In this document: piece after piece, positions 1 to 9,829 of the stretch
Layout: each line of letters starts with the position of its first letter
Position numbering within the stretch: position 1 is the stretch's first letter
DNA from: Edwardsiella tarda ATCC 15947 = NBRC 105688
GTDB taxonomy: Bacteria; Pseudomonadota; Gammaproteobacteria; Enterobacterales; Enterobacteriaceae
NCBI RefSeq assembly: GCF_003113495.2
Contig: NZ_CP084506.1
Span: 2,728,001-2,792,000 of the forward strand
Direction: 5' to 3'
DNA length: 64,000 nucleotides
The notes under the pieces: generated by a model
Database searches by the model: none
What the model was told of the DNA's origin: nothing
What the model saw: the letters and a program-made list of their open reading frames with translations, nothing else
Translations under genes and position numbers: made by a program

Positions 1-1548
1 AGGCCCGACGGCGGCTTGACGGCGTTTGTATTCGTTGATGTCCACCAAACGGATCACCTTGCGCACCACCGCCTCGTCGAAGCCATCGGCCACCAGCTGT
101 GCCACCGATTTATCCTGCTCGACGTAGCCTTGCAGGATGGCGTCCAACACATCATAGGGCGGCAAGCTATCCTGATCGACCTGATCCGGTGCCAGCTCGG
201 CGGAAGGCGGACGATCGATCACTCGCTGAGGGATCACATAGCCCAGCGTGTTGCGGTAGCTGGCCAACTGGAATACCAGGGTCTTCGGCACATCCTTCAG
301 CACATCGAACCCACCGGCCATATCGCCATACAGCGTGGCATAGCCAACCGCCATCTCACTCTTGTTACCGGTGGTCAACACCAGACGACGGCGCTTGTTG
401 GAGATCGCCATCAATACCACGCCCCGGCAACGCGCCTGGAGGTTCTCTTCGGTGGTATCGCGTTCGGTGCCGGCGAAGAGCGGCGCCAACTGCCCCATGA
501 AGGCATCGAACATCGGCTCGATGGAGAGGATATCGAACTCGACCCCCATGGTCTGTGCCTGCTCCTGCGCATCGGCCACGCTGATGTCGGCCGTATAACG
601 GAACGGCATCATCAACGCCTGCACGCGCTCCTTGCCCAACGCATCCACCGCGATGGCCAGCGTGAGCGCGGAGTCGATGCCGCCTGACAGTCCCAGCACC
701 GCGCCCTGAAAGCCGTTCTTGCCGACATAGTCGCGCACCGCCAGGACTAACGCCCGGTAGATCTGCGCCAACGCAGGCAGTTCGCTGGCCGGATCGCTCA
801 TCGGTTGCGGCCGAGTCTCCACCAGCTGCACCTGCGTCACCTGCTCGTCAAAGGCGGCGAGACGGTGGGTCAACTGCCCCTGCGCATCGAAGACCTTGGA
901 GCAGCCATCGAACACCAACTCGTCCTGACCCCCGACCTGATTCAGGTAGAGCAGCGGCAACCCGGTGCGACGGCAATGATCCGCCAGCAGGGTATTACGC
1001 ATGTAGGGTTTTTCGCGGTTATAGGGAGAGGCATTGATGGTCAACAAGATCTCGGCACCCGCGGCCGCGACCGCATCCACCGGTTCGTTGAACCAAACAT
1101 CCTCACAGATCAGGAGCCCCAAACGGTAGCCCTTCAGGGTGACAACGCACGGCGTATCGCCGGCGCTAAAGTAACGCATCTCATCGAACACGCCGTAGTT
1201 AGGCAAGCGCTGCTTATAATAGCGCGCCTGTAGCTGCCCATCGGCGAATAGCGACAGCGCATTATACAGCGCCCCCTTCTCACGCCAGGGGTGGCCGACG
1301 ATCACGGCGATCGACCCGGAGGCTTGGCGCAGACGCTCCAACTGGCTCTGGCAACGCTGATGGAAGTCATCGCGATACAGCAGATCTTCCGGCGGGTAGC
1401 CGCAGAGCGCCAGTTCAGAGAACATCACAATATCGGCACCCGCCTGCTGTTGCTGCGCCATGGCGGCCAACATACGCTCGGCATTGCCTTCGATGTCACC
1501 GACCAGCAGGTTCAGCTGGGCCAGTGCAATGGAGAGAGTTCGACTCAT
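1..1548 (-). CDS. nadE: Glutamine-dependent NAD+ synthetase, C-terminus cut by window edge
   Basis: Converts nicotinate adenine dinucleotide to NAD+ with ATP and glutamine. The frame stays open from an ATG at 1548 to the window edge, so about 516 codons are visible and the stop lies outside. The N-terminal nitrilase-type glutaminase domain shows Glu45 (FSELALCGYPPED), the Lys of YYKQRLPNYGVFDE and the Cys of LLICEDVW (about residue 148). The synthetase domain carries the P-loop LGLSGGIDS near residue 286 and the TTGNKSE motif. This is the long two-domain type, unlike the short ~275-residue NadE of E. coli. It lies downstream of glrR on the same strand; in related genera glnB usually follows. 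Gene name by function; confident in family. Confidence 0.93.
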   Translation of the reverse strand, partial: MSRTLSIALAQLNLLVGDIEGNAERMLAAMAQQQQAGADIVMFSELALCGYPPEDLLYRDDFHQRCQSQLERLRQASGSIAVIVGHPWREKGALYNALSLFADGQLQARYYKQRLPNYGVFDEMRYFSAGDTPCVVTLKGYRLGLLICEDVWFNEPVDAVAAAGAEILLTINASPYNREKPYMRNTLLADHCRRTGLPLLYLNQVGGQDELVFDGCSKVFDAQGQLTHRLAAFDEQVTQVQLVETRPQPMSDPASELPALAQIYRALVLAVRDYVGKNGFQGAVLGLSGGIDSALTLAIAVDALGKERVQALMMPFRYTADISVADAQEQAQTMGVEFDILSIEPMFDAFMGQLAPLFAGTERDTTEENLQARCRGVVLMAISNKRRRLVLTTGNKSEMAVGYATLYGDMAGGFDVLKDVPKTLVFQLASYRNTLGYVIPQRVIDRPPSAELAPDQVDQDSLPPYDVLDAILQGYVEQDKSVAQLVADGFDEAVVRKVIRLVDINEYKRRQAAVGP

Positions 1549-1711
1549 AAATACTCGCTGTCCAATACGCCGCAGGGCGCCGCACGCGGCATACCGCAGC
1601 CTGACTGATAAAAATCCGCAGGGAGTGTAAATCATTCCGACGACTTTGTTTAGCGCCCACGAATGCGCACCGAGCCAAAAACCTCCCGCTCAGAATGCGA
1701 TCACCGCTCCC

Positions 1712-3052
1712 TTACTCCTTGAAATCATTTGGATCAAGCGCATGGCGCGACAACAACTTATAAAACTCGGTCCGGTTGCGTCCGGCCATGCGCGCCGCAT
1801 GCGTGACGTTGCCCTTGGTGATCTGCAGCAGCTTACGCAGATAGTGCAACTCAAAGTGGTGACGCGCCTCGACGAAGGTCGGCAAGGCGCTATTCTCGCC
1901 CTGCAAGGCCTGTTCGACTAATGCCTCACTGATCACTGGCGCCGTGGTCAACGCCACGCACTGCTCGATCACGTTGACCAGTTGGCGCACGTTGCCCGGC
2001 CAGGCGGCAGTGACCAGGGCGCGCATCGCACCACTGGAAAAGCTGCGCACCTGCGGTTTGTGGCGTTCGGCGGCCTGACGCAGCAGGTGAACCGCCAGCA
2101 AGGGGATATCCTCCGGGCGCTGGTTGAGCGCGGGCAAACGTAGGGAGACCACATTGAGGCGGTAGAAAAGATCTTCACGAAACTCGCCCAACTCCATCGC
2201 CTTCGGCAGATTGCGGTGGGTGGCGGAGATGATACGCACATCGATAGCGATGTCATGATTACTGCCCAGCGGACGCACCTTGCGCTCTTGCAAGACACGC
2301 AACAGTTTCACCTGCAACGCCAACGGCATGTCGCCAATCTCGTCGAGAAACAGCGTCCCACCGGCGGCGGCCTGAAACAATCCTTCGCGGCTGCTTACGG
2401 CGCCGGTAAAGGCGCCCTTAGCATGGCCGAACAGTTCAGACTCCAGCAGTGGCTCCGGCAGGGCGCCACAGTTGATGGCGATGAAGGCTCGCCCGGCGCG
2501 AGGGCTGGCACGGTGGATGGCGCGTGCTAACAGCTCCTTCCCGGTCCCGCTCTGGCCATTGATCAACACGCTCACATCGGACTGCGCCACCAGGCGTGCC
2601 TGCTCCAACAGCCGTAACATTAATGGGCTGCGGGTGACAAAGGCCTGGCGCCACTCCTCATCGCCGCCCTGAGGACGCGATTGGCTCAAGGCGTCGTCGA
2701 TCGCCTGGTATAAGGCGTCACGATCCACCGGCTTCGTGAGAAAGCTGAACACCCCCTGCTGGGTGGCGGCAACGGCATCGGGAATCGAGCCATGCGCTGT
2801 CAGGATGATCACCGGCATCCCCGGCTGGCGTTTCTGGATCTCGCTGAACAACGCCATACCATCCATTTCATCCATGCGCAGATCGCTGATCACCAAATCG
2901 ATCGGCTCACGCGCCAACTGCCGCAATGCCTCTTGCCCACTGGTGGCCGTCGCCACCCGAAAGCCCTCACTGCTCAGGCGCATGCCTAACAGTTTCAGCA
3001 GGCTGGGATCATCGTCAACCAGCAACAGCTGGGCGGCGTGGGTTGATGTCAT
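1712..3052 (-). CDS. glrR: Sigma-54-dependent response regulator GlrR (YfhA/QseF)
   Basis: Response regulator of the GlrK-GlrR pair, known to activate glmY from a sigma-54 promoter. 446 residues in three domains: receiver (about 1-125) with the acidic pocket DDD at 13-15, phospho-acceptor Asp57 (VISDLRM) and Lys108 (LTKPVD); AAA+ domain with Walker A GQSGTGKE at 166-173, the sigma-54 contact loop GAFTGA at 213-218 and Walker [12 protein letters not shown] at 231-241; and a Fis-type helix-turn-helix near 405-440. It is the last gene of glrK-qseG-glrR, starting 3 bp after the qseG stop, so it is almost certainly co-transcribed and translationally linked. Length and order match E. coli. Confidence 0.96.
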   Translation of the reverse strand: MTSTHAAQLLLVDDDPSLLKLLGMRLSSEGFRVATATSGQEALRQLAREPIDLVISDLRMDEMDGMALFSEIQKRQPGMPVIILTAHGSIPDAVAATQQGVFSFLTKPVDRDALYQAIDDALSQSRPQGGDEEWRQAFVTRSPLMLRLLEQARLVAQSDVSVLINGQSGTGKELLARAIHRASPRAGRAFIAINCGALPEPLLESELFGHAKGAFTGAVSSREGLFQAAAGGTLFLDEIGDMPLALQVKLLRVLQERKVRPLGSNHDIAIDVRIISATHRNLPKAMELGEFREDLFYRLNVVSLRLPALNQRPEDIPLLAVHLLRQAAERHKPQVRSFSSGAMRALVTAAWPGNVRQLVNVIEQCVALTTAPVISEALVEQALQGENSALPTFVEARHHFELHYLRKLLQITKGNVTHAARMAGRNRTEFYKLLSRHALDPNDFKE

Positions 3053-3055
3053 CCG

Positions 3056-3766
3056 TTATGGCTCCTTACTCGTCTCGCCGCTGGCGTTCGGCGATGCCGC
3101 GCCCCCTGTTCGACCTTCTGGCACGATCTGCTTGCGCGCGGAGAGTTGGCGTTCGATATCCGTCAGGTTCTCCAGCTTGCGCTGGGTCTCCTCCAGCTGC
3201 GTCTGCCAGCGCTGGCACTCCGCCTGTAGTCCTTCCAGCTGCGCCTCACTACTGCTCTGGAGACGTTGATAACGCGCCCGCTCCTCCGCCAGGGCAAGGA
3301 TCTGCGCCTGCTGACTACGCCATAGCTGGATCAACGGCTGTAACGACGGCGGAAATTGGCCATAGAGGGCCGCCAGGCGGTCGAGGATTTGGCGACGTTC
3401 GGCCAGGCTCGGCTCGGCGCGCCCGATCAAGAGACTCTGCTTCAACGCCGCCGACCAACTCTCACCGGCTAAACGGTGGGCCTGAGCGCGAGCCTCGCCG
3501 CGGTTTAATTGTTGCGCGCAACTCATGGCACGCAGCCAGTACAGGCCGTTGGCCAACGCCGACGGCGCCTGTTCGCGCCACAACGTCGCACAGGCGACCT
3601 GTTGATAATCACCGTGTACCGTGCTGGCATTGACCTTGGTGCTACCCGGCGGATTCGCGCTGTGCTCGCCAGTGCCTCGGCACCCGCCGAGCAACAGCAG
3701 CAGCAACCACGGCAACAGACGGCATAAACGCGGGAGAGAGGGAGCGCGGAGCAACCAGGTACGCAT
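3056..3766 (-). CDS. qseG: QseG (YfhG) outer-membrane lipoprotein of the GlrK/GlrR operon
   Basis: 236-residue predicted lipoprotein. The N-terminus is a basic stretch, then a leucine run and the lipobox LLGGC with the acylated Cys at 29. The C-terminal part (about 145-215) is rich in Leu, Gln and Glu and looks like a coiled coil; the tail is Gly/Ser/Pro-rich. In E. coli QseG is an outer-membrane lipoprotein that stimulates the GlrK kinase and, in enterohaemorrhagic strains, affects type III effector delivery. It sits between glrK (8 bp upstream) and glrR (3 bp downstream). Identification rests on position and architecture, because the family diverges quickly. Confidence 0.88.
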   Translation of the reverse strand: MRTWLLRAPSLPRLCRLLPWLLLLLLGGCRGTGEHSANPPGSTKVNASTVHGDYQQVACATLWREQAPSALANGLYWLRAMSCAQQLNRGEARAQAHRLAGESWSAALKQSLLIGRAEPSLAERRQILDRLAALYGQFPPSLQPLIQLWRSQQAQILALAEERARYQRLQSSSEAQLEGLQAECQRWQTQLEETQRKLENLTDIERQLSARKQIVPEGRTGGAASPNASGETSKEP

Positions 3767-3774
3767 ACTTACTG

Positions 3775-5190
3775 TTATCTCGCTAACGGGAGTTCGATGC
3801 GGAAGCAGACATCGGCCTCGCTATCCGCCACCAGACGCAAGTCGCCATGCATACGACGCAGTGAGTCCCGAGCGATGCTCAACCCCAGACCACTACCCTT
3901 AACGGCGCCCTTACGCTGCTGACTCCCTTGAAAAAAAGGCTCAAAAATCATCGCTTGCTCATCGGCAGGGATCGGCGTTCCCTGGTTCGCAACCTCAATC
4001 ACCAGGCACGCGCCCTCCCGACGGCTACGCAGCCAAATGGTACCGGATTCCGCGCCATAGTGCACCGCATTGGAGTAGAGATTCTCCAGTACCCGTTCTA
4101 ATAACACCGGTTGCGCCAAACAGCGGCGCTCACGCAGATCGCTCTGTGTCTGCATCCCCTTGGCGCGCGCCGGGAGCCGATGGGCAGAAACGACCCGCTG
4201 CACCAGCGCATCCAGATCCAGCGGCGATAAGGTCGGGACACCATCGGCCAGGTGGCGGTTGTAGTCGAGTAATTGCTCGATCAGTTGCTGCAAATGGCGA
4301 CTACTGCTATCCAGGATGGTCACCACCTCGCGCTGATCGACACTCAAGGGCCCGGCGACCTCATCGGCCAATAACGCCGTGCCCTCGCGTAGGCTCGCCA
4401 GCGGTGTCTTCAATTCATGGGAGAGGTGACGCAAAAACTCATGACGCTGCGACTCCAACCAGGCGAGGCGATCGCTCAGCCAGAGAATACGCTGAGCCAG
4501 CGTACGGATCTCGCGAGGCCCGCGAAAGGGGGTGTCCCGCCCCAGCGTCTCCCCCTCGCCCAGACGGCGGATCATCCGCTCGACATCCTTCACCGGGCCG
4601 ATAATCATCCAAGTAAATAGCCCGACCAACAACACGCTGACCAGGAATAGCACCAGCGCCTGCCAGCCGAAGTAACGCCCGCGCTCGGCGATTGCCTGTT
4701 GCAACTGCTGCCCCCGACTAAACAACACATTGCGTGTCGCTTGTACCATCGTGCCATTGGCTTGCGAGAAGCGAGCGAGCGCCGCATCGGCCTCCGTCTG
4801 CGGCAGGCTATTCACGCACTGCGGCTGAGCCAATTGCGTCAATAGCGCGTCAAGTTGCCGATAGTCACTCCCATCGGGCAACAACGCGGCATGCTGCTCC
4901 AACAGTTGGCGATATTGCGCATGCTGACGCTGATAGAGCGCGGCGAGACGCTCATCGCCCAGCACACAGTATTGGCGATAGCTACGCTCCATCTCCAGCG
5001 CTAACACCGCCATCGCCTCGCTCCGCCGCGCATCGCTCAGGGTCGTGTGATTGACGTCGGCGGCCTGTGCGCTCAGATGATTCAGACTCTGGTAGGCCTG
5101 ATAGGCCAACACCAGGAGCGGCAACAGCACCAACAAGAAGGCCAACAAGACCAGTTGACGGAGAGAACGAGGGAATTGGGGCCATGACAT
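3775..5190 (-). CDS. glrK: Sensor histidine kinase GlrK (YfhK/QseE)
   Basis: Inner-membrane sensor kinase of 471 residues. Membrane segments lie at about 12-32 and 175-197, bracketing a periplasmic domain of about 140 residues; a HAMP linker follows. The dimerisation/phosphotransfer box is HEFLRHLSHELKTPLA with His258. The ATPase domain has the N box (LENLYSNAVHYG) and G box (KGSGLGLSIA). It phosphorylates GlrR. First gene of glrK-qseG-glrR; the glmY-type RNA is encoded just upstream on the same strand, as in E. coli, so the operon may be partly read through from the glmY promoter. Confidence 0.95.
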   Translation of the reverse strand: MSWPQFPRSLRQLVLLAFLLVLLPLLVLAYQAYQSLNHLSAQAADVNHTTLSDARRSEAMAVLALEMERSYRQYCVLGDERLAALYQRQHAQYRQLLEQHAALLPDGSDYRQLDALLTQLAQPQCVNSLPQTEADAALARFSQANGTMVQATRNVLFSRGQQLQQAIAERGRYFGWQALVLFLVSVLLVGLFTWMIIGPVKDVERMIRRLGEGETLGRDTPFRGPREIRTLAQRILWLSDRLAWLESQRHEFLRHLSHELKTPLASLREGTALLADEVAGPLSVDQREVVTILDSSSRHLQQLIEQLLDYNRHLADGVPTLSPLDLDALVQRVVSAHRLPARAKGMQTQSDLRERRCLAQPVLLERVLENLYSNAVHYGAESGTIWLRSRREGACLVIEVANQGTPIPADEQAMIFEPFFQGSQQRKGAVKGSGLGLSIARDSLRRMHGDLRLVADSEADVCFRIELPLAR

Positions 5191-5257
5191 GCAGCATCAC
5201 TCCCGGCGCGAAGCGAGAAAACGGGTCGCCACATGCTACCCGAGCGCCCAGAACGAG

Positions 5258-5286
5258 AAAAGCCCGACGGGACGAAGCCGGCGGGC
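5258..5286 (-). terminator. Intrinsic terminator after the glmY-type RNA
   Basis: On the minus strand GCCCG-C-CGG pairs with CCG-T-CGGGC across a short loop, followed by TTTTC. The stem is eight base pairs with one mismatch. It lies 68 bp before the glrK start, so partial readthrough into glrK is plausible. Confidence 0.7.
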
Positions 5287-5512
5287 CTGATGATTGCCAC
5301 CGGGGAGTAACCCGGTACGCGACCCGCGCCAATCTGGCACAGGGTAAGAATAGGTGGCGCCTCACTCAACGTGTCGTCCTGTGCCTGATAAAGCGCCGAA
5401 GCGACTGTTATCGATATTTCCGGACGGTAGGCACCGTGCTAATGGCGTCATTCGAGGTTTTATGGAGCCGGCCATCAAGGCGCTGACATAAAGAGTTGAA
5501 TGAGCAACCACT
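5258..5512 (-). ncRNA. glmY: GlmY-type small RNA (GlmY/GlmZ family)
   Basis: The purL-glrK gap is where E. coli carries glmY. On the minus strand a segment beginning AGTGGTTGCTCATTCAAC at 5512 resembles the E. coli GlmY 5' end, followed by TTATGTCAGC. Further on, ACGTTGAGTGAGGCGCCAC recalls a conserved part of GlmZ. GlmY decoys RapZ and so stabilises GlmZ, which activates glmS. The 3' end is set by the hairpin at 5262-5286 with a short T run. The implied 255 nt is longer than the ~184 nt of E. coli GlmY, and both ends are inferred from sequence only. It could be annotated as GlmZ-like. Confidence 0.75.
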
Positions 5513-5590
5513 AATATGGTTACACAACTGCCGACAAATAAAAAGTAGCAGCGATTAATATTCTGTAATATTAGGAGCAATCTGTTCAGC

Positions 5591-5618
5591 GCGCCAGTCG
5601 ATCACCGCCGACTGGCGC
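5591..5618. repeat. 10-bp inverted repeat between purL and glmY
   Basis: GCGCCAGTCG and CGACTGGCGC flank an 8-nt spacer. There is no T run on either side, so it is a poor intrinsic terminator. Its core reads AGTC-N10-GACT, close to the TGTC-N10-GACA sites reported for GlrR upstream of E. coli glmY, and it lies about 80-105 bp upstream of the inferred glmY start. Either a purL 3'-end hairpin or a GlrR site. Confidence 0.5.
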
Positions 5619-5659
5619 ACCGCACGGCCAGCGCCGAAACGCCAGCCGCGCAGGCCGGC

Positions 5660-8600
5660 TCAGCCCAGCGCCCGACGCGCGTTGCGGAACAGGCGTAACC
5701 ACGGGCCATCCTCGCCCCACTCGGCCGGATGCCAGGAGTTGCTCACACTGCGGAATACGCGCTCCGGATGCGGCATCATCACCGTCGCCCGCCCGTCCTG
5801 GCTGCTCAAGGCGGTAATGCCATTCGGCGAACCATTCGGGTTAGCCGGATAACGTTCGGTCACCTGGGCGAAGTTGTCGACATAGCGCAGAGCGACCAAT
5901 CCCTGCTGCTCCAAGGCCGCCAGATGAGCCGTGTCGCGTACCTCGACCCGCCCCTCACCGTGTGACACCGCGATAGGCAGGCGCGACCCGCTCATTCCCT
6001 GCAGGAACAGGGAGGGGCTATCGCTGACCTCAACCAGGCTAAATCGCGCCTCGAAGCGTTCGGAGACGTTACGCACGAAGCGTGGCCACAGCTCAGCCCC
6101 CGGGATCAAACTACGCAGATTAGACATCATCTGACAGCCGTTACACACCCCCAGCGCCAACGTCTCCGGACGCTGGAAGAAGGCGGCGAACTGGTCGCGT
6201 GCACGCGGATTAAACAGGATAGACTTGGCCCAGCCCTCACCGGCGCCCAGCACATCGCCGTAGGAGAAGCCTCCGCAAGCCACCAGCGCCTGGAAGGTAT
6301 CCAGGGTGAGGCGCCCGGCGAGAATGTCGCTCATATGCACATCCAGCGCCTCGAAGCCGGCACGATGGAAGGCCGCCGCCATCTCGACGTGCGAGTTCAC
6401 CCCCTGCTCACGCAGCACCGCCAAGCGCGGACGCGCCCCGCGGGCGATGAAGGGGGCGGCGATGTCCTCTTGCGGATCGAAGCTCAACGCCACGTTTAGC
6501 CCAGGATCCTCCTCTAGCAGCTTGCCCTGATGCTCCTGATCGGCGCAATGCGGGTTATCACGCAGGCGTTGCATCTGCCAGGTGGTCTCGGCCCACCAGG
6601 CGCGTAAGGTCGAGCGTTTCTCGTCGTATACCGGCTGCGCGCCATGGCGGATATGCAGTCGATCGCCTGGCATCGCCTGGCCTATCTCGTGGCTAATCGC
6701 CGCCAGACCGTGCTCGGCCAAGATGGCTTGCACCGCGACCAGATCGGTCTGGGCCACCTGGATCACCGCCCCTAACTCCTCACTAAACAAGGCCGCCAGC
6801 GTATCTTCGCCCAACGTGGCGATGTCGATATCCAGCGCACAGTGGCCGGCGAAGGCCATCTCCGCCAGGGTCACCAACAACCCGCCATCGCCGCGATCGT
6901 GATAAGCCAACAATAGCCCCTGCGCCACCAACTGTTGCATCGCGGCGAAGAAAGCCCCCAGTTGCGCGGCGTCGCGCACGTCGGCCGGGATATCCCCCAG
7001 CTGGCGGTACACCTGCGCCAAGGCGCTGGCCCCCAGGGCGTTACGCCCGGCACCCAGATCGAGCAGCAGCAGAGCGTTCGGCTGCGTGCAGTGCAGTTGT
7101 GGCGTCAGGGTACGGCGTACATCCTCCACGCGCGCGAAAGCCGTGATCACCAGCGATAATGGCGCGGTCATTTCACGCTCCTCGCCATCCTGTTGCCAGC
7201 GGGTCTTCATCGACATGGAGTCTTTGCCCACGGGAATGGTCAGACCCAGCGCCGGACACAGCTCCTCACCGACCACCTTAACCGCCTGATACAGGCCGGC
7301 ATCCTCGCCGGGATGTCCCGCCGCCGCCATCCAGTTCGCAGAGAGCTTGACGCGCTTAATGTCACCGATGTGACAGGCCGCCAAGTTAGTCAGCGCCTCT
7401 CCCACCGCCAGACGCGCCGAGGCGGCGAAGTCGAGCAGCGCCACCGGGGCACGCTCGCCCAACGACATCGCCTCGCCGTAGTAGCTATCCAGGCTGGCGC
7501 AGGTGACCGCGCAATCGGCCACCGGCACCTGCCAGGGGCCAACCATCTGATCACGCGCCACCATGCCGGTCACGCTGCGATCGCCGATGGTGATCAGGAA
7601 GGTCTTCTCCGCTACCGCTGGCAGATGCAACACCCGTCGAACCGCCTCCTCGATCTCGATGACGCCACGATCCAAGACATTGGCCGGCGCATGCAGGGTA
7701 TCGACCCGGCGCGTCATCTTCGGCGTCTTGCCCAACAGCACGTCGAGCGGCATATCGATTGGTCGGTTGGCGAAGTGGCGATCGCTTAAGGTCAGTTCGC
7801 GTGTCTCCGTCGCCTCACCAATCACCGCGTAGGGCGCGCGCTCACGCTCACAGATGGCGGCGAAACGCGGCAGATCCTGTGGCGCGACCGCCAAGACATA
7901 GCGCTCTTGCGACTCGTTACACCACAGCGCCAACGGGCTCATCCCCGCCTCATCATTAGGAATATCGCGTAACTCGAAACGCCCGCCGCGACCGCCGTCA
8001 CTCACCAGCTCCGGCATCGCATTGGATAGGCCGCCCGCGCCCACATCGTGGATAAAGCGGATCGGGTTGGCCTCGCCCAACTGCCAGCAACGGTCGATCA
8101 CCTCCTGGCAGCGTCGCTCCATCTCCGGGTTATCGCGCTGTACCGAAGCGAAGTCGAGATCGGCGTCCGACTGCCCGGAGGTCATCGACGAGGCCGCACC
8201 ACCGCCCAGACCGATGTTCATCGCCGGTCCCCCCAGCACGATCAACTGATCGCCGGCGGCAATCTCCCCTTTCTGGACATGTTCGCCCCGGATGTTGCCG
8301 AGGCCACCGGCCAGCATGATCGGCTTATGGTAACCGCGCAGCTCGACGCCGTTATGGCTGGCGACCTGCTCCTCATAGGTGCGGAAATAGCCCAGTAACG
8401 CGGGACGGCCAAACTCGTTATTGAACGCGGCGCCCCCTAACGGGCCGTCGGTCATGATATTCAGGGCACTGACGATACGCTGCGGGCGGCCAAAATCCTG
8501 CTCCCAAGGTTGCTCAAAACCGGGAATACGCAGGTTGGAAACGGAAAAACCGACCAGCGCCGCCTTGGGTTTAGCGCCACGCCCCGTCGCGCCTTCATCA

Positions 8601-9547
8601 CGGATCTCCCCACCTGAGCCGGTGGCGGCACCCGGCCAGGGCGAGATCGCCGTCGGATGGTTATGGGTCTCAACCTTCATCAGAATATGCGCGGGTTCCT
8701 GATGGAAGTCATAGCGCCCGCTCTCGCCATCGGCGAAGAAGCGCCCGACCGCCGATCCCTCCATCACCGCCGCGTTGTCCTTATAGGCCGATAATACGTA
8801 ATCCGGCGTCTGCTGATAGGTATTCTTGATCATCTGGAACAGCGACTTGGGCTGGGTCTGACCATCGATCACCCAGTCGGCGTTGAAGATCTTGTGGCGG
8901 CAGTGTTCGGAGTTAGCCTGAGCGAACATGTACAGCTCGACGTCGCTGGGGTTGCGCTCCAGGCGGGTGAACGCCGTCACTAGGTAGTCCATCTCATCCT
9001 GCGCCAACGCCAGCCCCAGGCGCAGGTTAGCCTCCTCTAAGGCGGCCCGGCCCCCTTGCAGGATATCGATATACTGCACCGGCTGCGGCTCGTGCTGGGT
9101 AAATAACTGCTGGGCCTGATCCAGATCGGTGAACACACACTCCATCATGCGATCATGCAGCCGATCCTGTAACGCTTGCCATTGCGCATCGCTCAGCGGC
9201 TCACTCTCGATGTAGTAGGCCAGACCACGCTCCAGGCGGCGAACCTGATGCAACCCGCAGTGGTGGGCGATATCGGTCGCCTTCGAGGACCAGGGCGAAA
9301 GGGTACCCGGACGCGGGGTGACCAACAGCAGCCGTCCCGACAGCGCATGCGTGGCTTGCGACGGCCCGTAGGTCAGCAATTGTTGTAGGGTCGCGTATGC
9401 CGCGGAGTCCAGTGGTGCGCTGACATCGGCAAAGTGCATGTACTCAGCATAGATAGCGTTCACCGGCAGGGATGCATCCCGGCAGGCAGAGAGCAGTTGG
9501 TTAACACGAAAGGCCGATAGAGCGGGAGAGCCGCGCAGAATTTCCAT
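5660..9547 (-). CDS. purL: Phosphoribosylformylglycinamidine synthase PurL
   Basis: Fourth step of purine synthesis: FGAR plus glutamine and ATP gives FGAM. 1295 residues, the length of the fused gammaproteobacterial enzyme. Visible in order: N-terminal PurS-like domain, a linker, the paired ATP-grasp-like PurM-type domains (motifs [22 protein letters not shown] and the later [10 protein letters not shown]), and a C-terminal class I glutaminase with nucleophile Cys1135 in GVCNGCQMM and the downstream His/Glu of [10 protein letters not shown]. Monocistronic by layout, with its own promoter and PurR box upstream. Confidence 0.98.
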   Translation of the reverse strand: MEILRGSPALSAFRVNQLLSACRDASLPVNAIYAEYMHFADVSAPLDSAAYATLQQLLTYGPSQATHALSGRLLLVTPRPGTLSPWSSKATDIAHHCGLHQVRRLERGLAYYIESEPLSDAQWQALQDRLHDRMMECVFTDLDQAQQLFTQHEPQPVQYIDILQGGRAALEEANLRLGLALAQDEMDYLVTAFTRLERNPSDVELYMFAQANSEHCRHKIFNADWVIDGQTQPKSLFQMIKNTYQQTPDYVLSAYKDNAAVMEGSAVGRFFADGESGRYDFHQEPAHILMKVETHNHPTAISPWPGAATGSGGEIRDEGATGRGAKPKAALVGFSVSNLRIPGFEQPWEQDFGRPQRIVSALNIMTDGPLGGAAFNNEFGRPALLGYFRTYEEQVASHNGVELRGYHKPIMLAGGLGNIRGEHVQKGEIAAGDQLIVLGGPAMNIGLGGGAASSMTSGQSDADLDFASVQRDNPEMERRCQEVIDRCWQLGEANPIRFIHDVGAGGLSNAMPELVSDGGRGGRFELRDIPNDEAGMSPLALWCNESQERYVLAVAPQDLPRFAAICERERAPYAVIGEATETRELTLSDRHFANRPIDMPLDVLLGKTPKMTRRVDTLHAPANVLDRGVIEIEEAVRRVLHLPAVAEKTFLITIGDRSVTGMVARDQMVGPWQVPVADCAVTCASLDSYYGEAMSLGERAPVALLDFAASARLAVGEALTNLAACHIGDIKRVKLSANWMAAAGHPGEDAGLYQAVKVVGEELCPALGLTIPVGKDSMSMKTRWQQDGEEREMTAPLSLVITAFARVEDVRRTLTPQLHCTQPNALLLLDLGAGRNALGASALAQVYRQLGDIPADVRDAAQLGAFFAAMQQLVAQGLLLAYHDRGDGGLLVTLAEMAFAGHCALDIDIATLGEDTLAALFSEELGAVIQVAQTDLVAVQAILAEHGLAAISHEIGQAMPGDRLHIRHGAQPVYDEKRSTLRAWWAETTWQMQRLRDNPHCADQEHQGKLLEEDPGLNVALSFDPQEDIAAPFIARGARPRLAVLREQGVNSHVEMAAAFHRAGFEALDVHMSDILAGRLTLDTFQALVACGGFSYGDVLGAGEGWAKSILFNPRARDQFAAFFQRPETLALGVCNGCQMMSNLRSLIPGAELWPRFVRNVSERFEARFSLVEVSDSPSLFLQGMSGSRLPIAVSHGEGRVEVRDTAHLAALEQQGLVALRYVDNFAQVTERYPANPNGSPNGITALSSQDGRATVMMPHPERVFRSVSNSWHPAEWGEDGPWLRLFRNARRALG

Positions 9548-9623
9548 GATGATTTAATTCTCTCGTCTGCGAGGAAGCTGTTTACAGCCGCCTCAATGGG
9601 CGAAACAGGGGGAAACCGGCGCC

Positions 9624-9652
9624 ATTATAGTGAATCTCCCAGCGCGACGAAA
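9624..9652 (-). promoter_or_regulatory. purL sigma-70 promoter
   Basis: On the minus strand a perfect TATAAT lies at 9629-9624, 17 bp from a TTTCGT -35 at 9652-9647. The -35 is embedded in the PurR box. It sits about 80 bp before the purL start. Confidence 0.65.
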
Positions 9653-9662
9653 CCGTTTGCGT
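9647..9662 (-). promoter_or_regulatory. PurR operator upstream of purL
   Basis: ACGCAAACGGTTTCGT on the minus strand differs by only a couple of bases from the PurR consensus ACGCAAACGTTTTCGT. It overlaps the -35 element, so hypoxanthine/guanine-bound PurR would block polymerase binding. Confidence 0.85.
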
Positions 9663-9829
9663 AGCCTTTCTTGTAAATAGCCCTGAGCGCCTATTTATTG
9701 ACCCAAAATGCGGTTAAAGTTGCACACTGGCGTTTTGTTAAGCAAAATGCGCCTGTTTTTTTGGTTTGACCTTTATTCCACGTTTAACACCAGCACTCGC
9801 ATCCCGCTAGACCGTCATGGGATAACTAT

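Noticed and set aside
5513..5580. Sigma-54 promoter for the glmY-type RNA
   Set aside because: The best GG-N10-AC match (CGGCAGTTGTGTAAC) lacks the GC of the -12 element and is badly placed for the expected start; not called.
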